DNA of 64,000 nt from Halocaridina rubra (Eukaryota > Arthropoda > Malacostraca > Decapoda > Atyidae): assembly GCA_037179515.1 (NCBI GenBank), contig JAXCGZ010007661.1, positions 53,501-117,500 of the forward strand. The letters run 5' to 3'. Made by a program: the position numbers and the translations under genes. This document shows positions 1 through 10,566 of this stretch, one piece after another. The notes below the pieces were generated by a model. It worked only from the letters and a program-made list of their open reading frames with translations. It made no database searches and was not told the origin of the DNA. Each line of letters begins with the position of its first letter. The first letter of the stretch is position 1.

Positions 1-1820
1 TTCTATTCCAATGAATGTAAAGTTTTGGGCAGCTGTGTTCCCACCACAATCATCTAAAGCTCCCCGAATTCAGTTAAGCTAGTTTTGATACAGCAATAAC
101 AAAAAAAAAAAAAAGTCGAAGCCTTCTTGGGAAAAAATTTAAAATTATATGGTTTCTGGATAGGATGCAATATTGATTAATCAGGATAAAAAAACAAAAA
201 AGAATAAAGCTTAGTTTTATCATCATGTCTCAATAAATAAAAAATAAAATTTTGGGTCACTGAACTTCCCACAATTCATAATTCCCCTTTATGATGTTTA
301 GTTTTAAGGTAACATACAAGTCTTAATGTATAGCTTGTGATCTCTATGCCAGTAGTTTCTATGGTCTATGACTCAATGCAACAACTACAGTAATGATTAC
401 TTTCCAGGTATTGGTGAATATCATACAATAAAATACTTATTCTCTAAACAAACCTTCATGAGATCAATTTGGTTAGTAATAATGTGTGATAAAATTCGTG
501 ATATGCAGCTGAGGATACATGAGTATACAAACGAAGTTTAGAGAAGCAGTAAAATTATTGTCAGGCAAGATCAGAATGGATCCGTACAGAACAACCATGT
601 TACGAACAATCACAGATACGAATAAAAACCTACCCATTATTTACCCATGTATTAATGTATATTTTACTGTACTTTATTTTATTATTACAGTATCATTACT
701 GTATCAATATTCATTAATACTATACTTAGTGTCTTTAGCCTAAGCACTGTACAATACTGCATATGTATGTAGAATACATTTTTTTTACCTAGACACAAGT
801 TACTAACAATTCTATTTACGAACAGATTTCTGGAACATAACTCGGTCAAAAGTAGGGGAGTGTCTGCATATCACCATATTGCATGGGTTAAGTTAGATTA
901 TGTCAAGTCATTTAAGCTTACTTAATGGTAACATTAGGTTACATTACATAATTTCTTTTATGAACGTTTTTCAGGTATTGTAAGAACTGATATAATTCAG
1001 ACTGAATATACTGTACATGCTTTTCACTTAGTTGGGGATACATTTAAAAGTTTTGCTGCTGAGCAACAGGTTTTTCTGCTGTTTTATATTGTAATCAAGG
1101 ATCAGAGATCTTGACTTTCAGTAAGAAATACATTGTTCGCCAATACGTCAGTCTATAGGAATTGGAACTTGGGAATACGGTATACTAAAAGAAGGTTTAT
1201 AAGACTACAAGATGTTCAAAACTTTTTAATGTACATCATAAAACACCACCAAAAACATATCGGTCACCTTGGAAGGTACACTAATGGCTTATGAAATTAT
1301 ACCAGACCATTTACTCTTCTAGTATCCAAATAAGTTTCTCAACAAAGCAAAGCAGGAGTTCTTGTGTTCTATTACTAATTTTCAAATAATATTCAGTTAC
1401 TAGTTTACAAATTATAAGGGCAACTGGAAATTGACAAGGAGTGCGATGGCGATTCAGCCCCCCAGCATGATTCTAGGACAACACTAGTTCCCTAGTGGAA
1501 GCCTTCAGGGCAATGAAGAGAAACAGATTTTAAATTTCTAGATTATTCTAAACTGCATTTCTTAGGGTTTTTATTAATGATGCTGGGTTTGTTACTACAA
1601 TAATGGTATTTTTGGAATGGTCTGAGGCTCAGTTTTTCATACAACTGCTGGGTAATAATAGGTAAAATGATTAGCTAATGTTCACATTATGGTTTACCAG
1701 TGGTTTTTGTAGCATTTTGAACATTTCTGATATTCAATTTTGTCAGAACTTATCAATTTTTTATATATCCTCACACATTTCTCCACCTGTTCTGACATAA
1801 AAAACGAGGGAGAGTCGAGG
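1..1820. other. AT-rich DNA, nothing recognisable
   Basis: I see no protein domain, RNA gene or repeat family here. The one open frame over 60 codons (519-743, +) is 74 codons of low-complexity hydrophobic sequence with no family resemblance and is not called as a gene. Confidence 0.5.
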
Positions 1821-1828
1821 GGGGTGAA

Positions 1829-2045
1829 ATCACAAAAATGAGCATTTTCTGACCAATATTATCTCCAGAAATCTACAAGAGGCTTAATGAATGGGGAGAG
1901 TTGTATAAGAAAAATAACAAAATCTAGCAATATTGCAGGAAAATTATCTTAAGAAATGTTGAAACCTAAAATAATGGGGACAAATTATCAGGAGAATATC
2001 ACAAAACTAGCAATTTCCCAAGGAAATAATCTTGAAAAATATTTA
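1829..2045. repeat. Degenerate ~84-bp tandem repeat, about 2.5 units
   Basis: Three similar stretches begin near 1829, 1914 and 1997, spaced 85 and 83 bp apart. Each reads roughly as a cAcAAAA run, a TAGCAAT-like core, then a GAAAATTATCTT-like end. Similarity was judged by eye; the first unit is the most diverged. Confidence 0.4.
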
Positions 2046-2564
2046 ATAGCCATCAAAGACCGCTGGCAAACAATATTTTTCTGAATGTGGGACTTCAGTT
2101 CCAACACTCCACTATACTAACTTAGATAACGTAATCTAATCTTACCTGGATTAAGATTCGTTTTATGCACCCTTTCAAGTTTTGGATACACAAAATATTT
2201 TCTGTTAAATTTCAATGTGCTTTGAATGAATATGATAATGGTTTTCCTCGGAATTCACTATACACTCAGATCGCTTTTTACGCGCTTTTAAAATACGCGA
2301 AATTGGAATAACGCCCCCCAAAAATAATAGAAAAAAATGTGAAATACACGACTAATGCCCGCACAATAAATTTGAAAAAAAAAAAAAAGTTTCATTTTAG
2401 TAAATAATCGACCGCCTAGGAGGCACTTTTCCGCCAAGCTGCCATGTGCTTCAGTGTCTCTTTATCCAGCTTACTGCGTGGGTATATCGCTTGTTCTAAC
2501 TGTGTTTGTGTTAAGGTTTGTATTTCCAGTGCATTTTATTTTACAGATAATATACTGTACTATC

Positions 2565-2975
2565 ATGGCCAATAAACGCCCAGGAAAAGACTGTGGAAGT
2601 GCTTCTATTCCCAAAAGAGCGAGAATGGCAATAAATCATGAAGAAAAACTTCAAGTGTTGGCCCATTATGAGCGTGGTGAGAGTACGGCAGCTATAAAAC
2701 TGTCAATGCAACACAGTTAATGTACGTTGCGCACTATCCGTGAAAATGCGGATAGAATAAAGAAAAGTGCAAAAGCTGGAGTTAGTTTAACTTCGCTTAA
2801 GTCTTCATATTCTCGATTGGATATTATGGAGAGAATGGAGAAAATGCTATGTACGTGGATGAGCATTAAGAACAAACAGCAAACAAACTTGCTATATAAT
2901 ATCGTCAGGGAAAAAGCGTGCGAGAGCGCATCAGCTGATACGGAAGTGGCATCCTCCTCCTCTTCTATCGCTTAA
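2565..2975 (+). pseudogene. Tigger/pogo-type transposase, N-terminal DNA-binding fragment
   Basis: The frame starting at ATG 2565 gives MANKRPGKDCG, then a helix-turn-helix resembling the CENP-B/Jerky/Tigger N-terminal domain: a basic KRARMAINHEEKLQVL stretch, an AHYERGES segment, and after an in-frame TAA at 2718-2720 the CTLRTIRENADRIKKSAK segment typical of the second half of that domain. The reading frame continues unchanged across the TAA to 2975, so this is one domain with a stop rather than two genes. The second HTH and the DDE nuclease of a ~450-500 residue transposase are missing. Short TACGCG-containing stretches on each side (2278-2312 and 3257-3285) could be remnants of terminal repeats, but I could not align them convincingly. 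It is not a working transposase. A domesticated CENP-B-like protein is an unlikely alternative because of the stop. Confidence 0.7.
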
Positions 2976-3704
2976 GTTACATGCTCACCGCCACCATGCA
3001 CGTCCCAGTGTATGCCTGTTGCCCACCGCATAATAGAGTATGTTAATTAGCTTGCTGTACAGTAAATCTGAATATCTTTTGTACTCTTAACTACAGTATT
3101 TTTTTCAATAAAAATAGCTGCAAGTCTTTCTGCTTTGTTATGTTCATGTAAAATATGTTTTACTTATCTTATATCTTTGGCATAGTGTGTCTATGTACGG
3201 TTCTGAAAAGTATCTATGCCCATTATCATTGCTTCTTATGAAAAATAACTTGATACATTACGCGATTTTTACATTACGCGTCACTTCTGAGAACCTACCT
3301 TTGCATTATTCCAAGAACTGGGTGTATTTTATGTTAGGGCATATGCTGGTGAACGGCAGTGGGTACTTAAATTATCTAATCTAACTAACCTACCCTAACT
3401 CAAATTTGAAGCCTTAGATTCCATAAGAGGTTGAACTTGGGTGTTTATATAGCAGCGTATTACAATCCAGGAAGGGTTGGAAATACCTGCACTGATTTCT
3501 TGGGTATGCTGTGGAAGGGGTGCATAAAACGAATCTTAACCCTAAGATAACTCAAACTTGAAGTCTTATATACCTTCATAGGGTAAATTTGGGTATTTAG
3601 GGCAGAGCAGTGCATATCAAGAAGCGGTGGTAGCGCTGATTTCTCCGATAGGCTATGAAAGGGGGTCATAACGATATTTACCTTTACAAGCAACAAGCAT
3701 GTCA

Positions 3705-4111
3705 AGGATGGGATTATGTGCAACATTTATGAACGTTGGTATCACTGTGATCAAGAATGTTGTAAACTTAGACCCACTAAGTTCAGAACAATGGTATATA
3801 TTCATGTCATGTATGCATGTAACAAATGTGTGATTACAAAGAGTTCAAGAATTAAGCAAAAGATATTTGACAGCGGACAGAAGGAGATAAATGAAAGAAT
3901 CTCTCAACTTGAAAACTCAATGTCGACCTTGATCCAGGGACTCTATCAACAAGTGGAAATGCTATCTCTGATGTTCAAAAAAATCAAGAAACTCCTAGAA
4001 ATGGATAAAGAAGAAGTAACAAAACCTACAGGTATGACCTACGCTGAGAAACTGAAGAAAAGTAAAAACATCCTAGTGATAAAATCGAGCACTGATGAGA
4101 AGAAAAGCTGA
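3705..4111 (+). pseudogene. LINE ORF1 N-terminal part (PHD-like), decayed
   Basis: An open frame from 3716 encodes 131 residues. Residues 1-40 carry a Cys/His pattern with ERWYHCDQEC and CNKC that resembles the PHD-like finger in ORF1 of several CR1/L2-type LINEs. Residues 55-85 (QKEINERISQLENSMSTL) look like a coiled coil. The frame ends in a lysine-rich stop at 4111 and the protein continues in another frame at 4156, so at least one frameshift separates the halves. It belongs with the decayed LINE that runs to about 7640. RNA binding is the usual role of ORF1 proteins; here it is inferred only. Confidence 0.5.
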
Positions 4112-4155
4112 GAAGAAAAAAGAAATAAAGAAGAAAATAACAACACAAGGAAAAG

Positions 4156-4656
4156 TTGGAGCAAGCAAAGAGAGGCCCTGAGCCAGAAAAGAAAAAAATT
4201 AACATATCAGTAAATGTAAAAGGAAAACTTAAGCCCAAAATTAAGATATGTAATGTACCCAGCGATGATGATGATCTGATAGTGGGCATTAAATCTAAGA
4301 ATCTATGGATAAATGACCTCATTAAAGATGATGAAGATTTCAAAATTATAATGAGACAGATCACTGGGCAAAATTGCAGCGTGCACTACATAATAAAGTG
4401 TACCACAGAAATAAGGAAACAAATCAACGCTAATGGAGATGCGATATACACGCAGTATGCAAGGAACAAGGTATTTGACTCCTGTAAGATTTATCAGTGT
4501 CTCAAATGTCAAGAATTTAATCATCGTGGAAAATACTGCAACAAAACCCAAGCATATGCAAAATGTGGAGAGAATCATAAGCTTGTAGATTGCACTTGCT
4601 CTACTGAAAAATGTGTAAACTGTACTAAGAAAGGACATAAGGATACAAATCACTGA
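4156..4656 (+). pseudogene. LINE ORF1 C-terminal part with CCHC zinc knuckles
   Basis: This 166-codon frame ends in closely spaced zinc knuckles: CLKCQEFNHRGKYC is a clean C-x2-C-x4-H-x4-C motif, followed by a second (AKCGENHKLVDC, first Cys lost) and a third (CVNCTKKGHKDTNH, last Cys replaced by His). Residues 15-100 resemble the region before the knuckles of Jockey/I-type Gag proteins. These knuckles bind RNA in LINE ribonucleoproteins. The motif set and the endonuclease and RT remnants that follow in the same orientation identify it as ORF1 of a non-LTR retrotransposon. The frame differs from that of the upstream half, so the ORF is broken. Confidence 0.75.
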
Positions 4657-4713
4657 ACAAACAGAACTAAGTGCCCGATATATAATGAGGAACTATCAAG
4701 AATTATAAACAAG

Positions 4714-5400
4714 ACTGACCATGGCCCTAATAAATGAGTTCAGATGTGATCTAATCATATACAGTCAGTAGGTGATAAAACTACAAAAATAAGAAACTTA
4801 ATCAATGAAGAAAAATTAGATAAATGTATAATAACAGAAATATGACTTCAAAATAATATTAGTGACAGATAAAATATTAATGAATTAACGCCAAGCATAA
4901 ACTATTTTTATCATATAAAAAGAGATGGAAAAATTGGTGGGGGAGTGGGTGTAGTTGTCTCAAAATCTTTTTCAAAAGAAGTGGTAAAAAAAAACGAGGG
5001 ATTTTTGAAACATTTGAACATATTTACCTTGAAATAATGTGTAAAAATAAAGTAATAAAATTAATTACAATATACAGACCACCAACGATAAATGGAAATA
5101 AAATGGCAAAAGAATCTATAGAGGAATTTGGCACTTAATTATCTAGACAAGATACAAGACATGAAACAGACATATATTTGTGGGGATTTCAATTTGTGGA
5201 TGGATACTATTAATAATAAATACACATGTGAATTTAATGAAATCCTTGATCTACATGACCATATAAATAGTGTTAATAAACCAACAACGAATTCAGAGCA
5301 CATCACAGATTTAGTTACACATCACAAAGACCATAAAATAATAATAAAAAAAAAAAACATTGAAGTTTAACCAGACTGTACAATCTCACAAATTCACAAA
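4714..5400 (+). pseudogene. LINE AP-like endonuclease, decayed
   Basis: Translation in several frames gives pieces of an apurinic-type endonuclease: an ITEI segment near 4833, the GGGVGVVVSK segment near 4935, IYRPPT near 5070, and in the open frame 5128-5370 the motif YICGDFNLW with the catalytic Asp-Asn pair. Several stops and at least two frameshifts are present. The terminal SDH motif was not found. It lies between ORF1 and RT remnants of the same element. Confidence 0.65.
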
Positions 5401-5639
5401 TGGATCACTCTCAGTGTAGACATAATTCAACCCAATGTCCTACATAAAACGAATAACCTATAGAGATAAAACAATTTGAAGCTGAAAATTTTGTAGAAAA
5501 CTGTACAAGTCAAATAAGAAATATTGACATTAGATGTGAGTGCACTCGAAATTTATCAAACGAAATTAATGTATCATGAGTAAATTGCTACACTAGCAGA
5601 TGCAAGAAAGTACTAAGTGATGGCTATAATGAGATTTGC

Positions 5640-7640
5640 CCCAAAATAGAGAAGCAAATAGCGATTAAAGCCAAAGAGAAATGGTTCAGTAATGAATTGT
5701 GAAAAGAAATAGAAGAAAATATGAAGACAAATGGAAAAGAACAAATAGTAAAGAATCAACAGCATTGTACAATAGAGCCAGAAATGACTATAACACGTTA
5801 ACAGAGAAAATAAAACGAAAATACTATAATACTAAAACAAAGAAATACTGTATAGAAATCGCGAGTGCTAAAAAAAATATCTGGGTGACCTATTAGGCTT
5901 ACAAAAAGATAAAGTGCTACCAGAAAATTATAGCAACTGTAAACATCTTGAATATGAATTTGTGAGGTTCTTTGAAGAAAAACAGACAAAATATATCGAA
6001 GACTTACAAATGAAAATTTTACAAATACTGTACTACTTTTATGCCCCAACAAGTATGCAAAAGATTTGAAAGATTCAAGGAAGTAAACATGGATGACTTA
6101 ATAAGGGTCTTAAGTAGAACTAACTATACATGTTGCGATAATGATCCATTCCTTGTGACGTAAAGGATGCTAGTAATATTACTCTGCTACATTGTAATTA
6201 TTCAAAGATAGTTAAAATGAGCTTAAAATAGGCAATATTTCCTCAAAGTGAAAAATTAGGTATCACCATACCTACCTACAAGGGAAAAGGAGATCAAAAT
6301 GACTTAAGCTCCTATAGACCAATATCTAACCTATCTTATTTATCTAAAATAATAGAAATAATAGTCAGTGAACAGTTGTGGACCCAACTTAAAGAAATTA
6401 AGATCATACCTGAAAACCAATCAGCTTACAGAGAAAATAACTTGACTGAAACAACAATGTGTTCTACATTAATTGACATGATTCAAATAATAGAGGAAGG
6501 AAAATGTGGTATTCTAGTGATGCTTGATCTCAGCGCTGCATTTGACACTGTAGTACATGAGTATTTATTGAATGATTTGAAACTTATAGGCATTGATGAT
6601 AATGTGTATAAATGGCTTGCAAGTTATTTGCAAAATAGAGAGGTTGTAGTTGTCATATCACACACTAAATAAGACACAAGAAAATTAACTAAAGGAGTTC
6701 CATAGGGTAGCGTGTTGGGTCTCACACTGTTTATTGTCTATACCATTGAACTATCTTGGATTCTTAAAAAACATAATGTTAATTTCAAACTGTATTCTGA
6801 TGACACCCAATATTATTTCTCAGTGACAACTGTTCAGAATGTTACCGAAAAAAATTGAAGAAATAATGACTGATATTAGAAACCGGATGATCAAGAAGAA
6901 GTTTAAATTATATGCAAATAAAACAGAGTGTATGTTATTTGGAACTAATGCTCTTCTCAAAAACTATGAGAAATAGCAATATGTAGGACTAGTAACATGT
7001 AACATCAAAATAACTCCAGTAGTATGTAATTTAGGTGTCCTTATTGATAAAAATTTAACCATGAAAAATCAGGTATTAAAGACTGTTAAAACATGTAACT
7101 ATCATCTAAGAAACATTGCATACATCAGAAAATACCTAAATGAAGACACACTAAAAATGCTAATTCACAGCTATATATTGTCAAGGTTACACTATTGTAC
7201 TTCTCTCTATCATGGATTACAAAACATTCTACTGAAAAAACTACTAAGCAGCTAGATTGATTAAAAAAAACACTGTTAAGTGACAGAGTAACCCCAGCGC
7301 TGATTGAGCTACATTGGCTACCAGTAAAAGCCAGAAATGAGTTTAAAATTTGTTTGCTTGCGTATAAAGCTCTCAAGTATAAAGAACCAAAATACCTAAG
7401 TGAATGTTAGACTCCCTTTGGACTTGAAATTAACATAATGACACGTCATGCCAGTGAAAGACACAGACTGTTTTAACCCAGGGGAAACTGCAATATTGCT
7501 GAGAGATCATTTGGCTACAGTGCACCAAGAATCTATAATAAACTACCATTAATAATAGTGAGTGTTGGAAAATTTAAAAAGAGACTGAAAACATATATCT
7601 TTGGAAAATCATATGATCTTGACAGCAAAACTATTAAAGT
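5640..7640 (+). pseudogene. LINE reverse transcriptase, L2/Daphne-like, decayed
   Basis: A linker (5640-6060, including the 65-codon frame at 5699-5896) leads into RT motifs: SYRPISNLSYLSKIIE near 6310, LVMLDLSAAFDTVVHEYLL within the frame 6376-6672, then after a stop KGVP, a TAG and GSVLG near 6695-6720, and a YSDDTQYYFS active-site segment near 6795 in which the usual YADD has become YSDD. The C-terminal part (7061-7255 and neighbouring frames) ends with SRLHYCTSLYHG and a degenerate ELHWLPVKAR-like segment. Many stops and frameshifts make this an old copy. The LSAAFDTV form of motif A and the tail resemble L2/Daphne-type LINEs; the clade is my inference. The element stops at the palindrome at 7639. 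Confidence 0.75.
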
Positions 7641-7808
7641 AAAGGTTCAGTATAACTCCGGCGCCTTAATTCTACCCTCCTCAATAAGGTAACATTACCT
7701 TGCATTGGAAAAACCTAACCTGTTTAGGTTAGGTTATGCCAATACGAAGTAACTTTACCTTATTGAGAAGGGTAGAATTAAGGCGCCTGAGTTATACTGA
7801 ACTTTTAC
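7639..7808. repeat. 170-bp palindromic fold-back element
   Basis: Two arms of about 68-70 bp (7639-7708 and 7739-7808) are near-perfect reverse complements, sharing GTTCAGTATAACTC, GGCGCCTTAATTCTACCC and CTCAATAAGGTAA. The 30-bp centre is itself palindromic, with AACCTAACC at 7712-7720 facing GGTTAGGTT at 7727-7735. It lies at the 3' edge of the decayed LINE. It looks like a MITE or fold-back element; I found no clear target-site duplication. Confidence 0.85.
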
Positions 7809-7859
7809 CAAGATTATTCTAAACTATAGGAGAATAATTAGTTATTCTACAAAATATGG

Positions 7860-8340
7860 GGAAAAAAAAAAAAAGACGCAAAGACGAATAACCCCGCCAG
7901 AGCAGGGGCGGTGCCCCTGATAGGAGGGCCAAAACCACGACAGTATGTCTTTAAAATTTGAAGGCGTACATAAGATGAACCTTAATTCGTATTCTTGTAC
8001 AAGGGGTTTTAATATTTTAATAGTGGGAACATAATTAGCAAACAAGTGATTAGTGGACTGGGAAAGAATCAGCCTCTATTGCAGAACACAAATATCTTTA
8101 TCTGGAAAATGACATGAAAACCAAATACCTAATGATGTAAATACATTATTCCTGGTATGGTATTTGTGAAAATACAATTTAATACGGAAAAAATAACAGA
8201 CTAGCGTTATAATAAACTCCTCTGAGATACGTAGGTTTCAAAGCTTCTTCTTCCATGTGCAGGACACGAAACTTGGGCAGTTTATAGGTCATGCCTAACT
8301 GTTCACGGGATACTGACATATAAAGAGTGTTAAGTACAAA
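7860..8340. other. Spacer with a GC-rich hairpin-like patch
   Basis: An A run at 7861-7874 is followed by a GC-rich patch (7890-7930) holding GGGGCGGTGCCCC, a short imperfect palindrome. The rest shows no coding or repeat signature that I recognise. Confidence 0.4.
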
Positions 8341-8932
8341 CAAACAAACATTTATTTCCATTTTGTACAATGGTTATTCAACATTAATAGTAACTTATAA
8401 GTAGACATGTAATTAAACTAATAAATAAGAGGGTTAGACATATAGTTAAATTAAATGTAGCTTTCATAGAAAATAATAATGCTGTAATAAAAATGTTAAC
8501 AATAATGTTAATAATAAAGTAGTAAGTATGCCACTAGATACAGGATCGTTATTATCGGCATCATTACCATATTTGTTTTCCTTACAATGAGAATAATTAG
8601 TTCTTAATGAGCAGCAACTATTTGTCCAAAAGAAAACTATATAGTTTGCCTTTGAAAGCTGCGAAAGAGGATGCATTTTTAAGATGCTCTGGAATATTAT
8701 TCCAGAGTGTTGGCCTTTTGATAGTGATCATCTTTGAACCTGCTTCTGTGTTTGTTCTGTGAATAAAGAGCTCACTGCTCTGTCTTGTGTTGGTTCCCCT
8801 TATATCCCTGACTGTTTTTAAATCAAATAACCAGCTAGGATAATGATGGTCCAAAATTTTGAATACAAAAACATAAATAGCATAAGCGACCTTGTTTTCT
8901 GCCCGCAGCCACCCAAGTAGAATATTAACCCT
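8341..8932 (-). pseudogene. LINE RT C-terminal tail fragment
   Basis: On the minus strand, from about 8932 down to the stop at 8618, the frame reads a LINE C-terminal end: VAYAIYVFVFKILDHHYPSW, then TRQSSELFIHRTNTE and LWNNIPEHLKNASSFAAFKG. The pattern of a Trp-Asn-Ile-Pro motif followed by SFAAFKGKL is the usual C-terminus of L2/CR1/Jockey-type reverse transcriptases. The sequence from 8617 down to about 8341 would be its 3' UTR. All catalytic motifs are missing, so this is a 5'-truncated copy. It differs from the abundant CR1-L family, whose C-terminus ends in RYDKYH. Confidence 0.7.
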
Positions 8933-9034
8933 AAATAATGAACCTGTAAAGCATTACTTCTTCTCAAGTCTATGACTCACTGGTTTACAAACATTAAGTG
9001 TTGCAACAGATCAATTTTACAATAATTTACATGA

Positions 9035-10566
9035 CATGAGTGATACAGCCCCTCGTGTACTTAAAAAATGCGCAAACTCAATATCAGTGGCACTAAGTAT
9101 CATATTTAAAAAGTCATTGGAGTCAAGGGAGATTCCAAGATGCTGGAACAAGCAAACGTGATACCTATCTTCAAAAAGGGAAGGAGGGATACGGCTCTGA
9201 ACTATATACCAGTTTCCTTGACCAGCATAGTTTGCAAAGTTATGGAGAAACTACTAAGGAAACATATCTCTCTTCACTTGGAATCCTTCAACTTTTTGTC
9301 AGTGAGGCAACATGGCTTCAGAGAAGGTAGATCAACAGTAATAAACTTATTAGAATTTTATGATGAGGTAAGACGAATCTTACAGGAAAGAGAGGGCTGG
9401 GCAGATTGCATATTCCTAGACTTCCAGGAAGCATTTGACACTGTTCCACATGGGAGACTTATTAGGAAGCTGCAAGCAATGGCTAGAATAGGTGGAAATG
9501 TCTTGGAATGGATAAAAACTTACTTAGAAGGAAGGGAACAGAGGGTTAGAGTAAGACACTCTGTCTGAATGGAGAAGAGTTGGTAGTGGAGTTCCACGGA
9601 GCTCAGTTTTAGGGCCACTTTTGTTCCTTGTATATGTAATTGACCTACCAGAGTCTGTAAATTCATTCATGAATATGTTTGCAGATGATGCAAAGATTGT
9701 GAAGAAAATAGGAAATGAGAACAATGGTAGAGAACTTCAGGAGGATCTAAATAGTCTGCATGAGTGGTCAGAAAAGTGGCTAATGAAATTCAATACTTCA
9801 AAAAGTAAGGTAATGAGAATGGGTACAAGTGCAAAAAGGCCCAAGCTTGACTACTCAGTAGCTGGAGTACAACTTCAAGAGACAGAAAATGAGAGAGATC
9901 TAGGAGTAAACATACTGGCAGATTTGTCTCCAGAAATACATATAAATGGCATAGTAAGGGCAGCATATGCCTTCTTATCAAATGTAAGGGTAGCTTTCAG
10001 ACACATGGACAAGGAAATGTTCAGAAATATTTATGTAACCTATGTGAGGCCAAAACTCGAATATGCAGCCCCCTTTTGGAATCCTCACTTGAAGAAGCAC
10101 ATAGCTAAGCTTGAAAAAGTTCAAAGACATGCCACAAAACTGGTGCCAGAAATACGCAATCTCAGTTATGATGAGAGGCTGAGGGAATTAAACTTACCAT
10201 CACTTGCAGCTAGAAGATTGAGGGGGGATATGATGACAGTCTTTAAATTCCTTCATGGTTTTGATAGAGTGGATAGGGATCGATATTTTAATATGGCTGG
10301 CTCTAGAACTAGAGGTCATAGTTTGAAGCTTGGTAAGAAAACTTCTTTGCAGGATGTAAGGAAATACTTTTTCAGTGTAAGAGTAGTTGATAATTGGAAT
10401 TCGCTATGCGAGGAGGTAGTTAATGCTATCTCAATCCATAGTTTTAAGGACAGGTATGATAAGTATTACTAAGTAGAAAATGGAAGCGATCAGGAGACGG
10501 GAAGATACAAGCTTTGGCCTCTTTCCCATAAACACAATTGGGTAATCACAATTAGGTAATCACAGA
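9035..10566 (+). mobile_element. CR1-L LINE copy A, 5'-truncated
   Basis: This copy begins in the RT domain at a degenerate form of the SPHVLKKCANSISVALS segment and runs to the family 3' tail. RT frames: 9140-9568 holds NVIPIFKKGRRDTALNY, VRQHGFREGRSTV and CIFLDFQEAFDTVPH. A 2-base loss at about 9561 shifts the frame, and 9621-10472 continues with FADDAKIV (catalytic Asp-Asp) and the C-terminal RLRELNLPSL to DRYDKYY end. The GVPQG loop is damaged (GVPRS). The 3' UTR runs from 10473 and ends in two tandem tail units near 10540-10566. Copy B starts immediately after. The RT is inactive because of the frameshift. Confidence 0.9.

Noticed and set aside
519..743. 74-codon frame with a hydrophobic C-terminus
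   Set aside because: AT-rich low-complexity hydrophobic residues, no splice or start support, no family resemblance.
7709..7738. Interstitial telomere from AACCTAACCT
   Set aside because: Only about two units facing each other inside a palindrome; too short to call telomeric.
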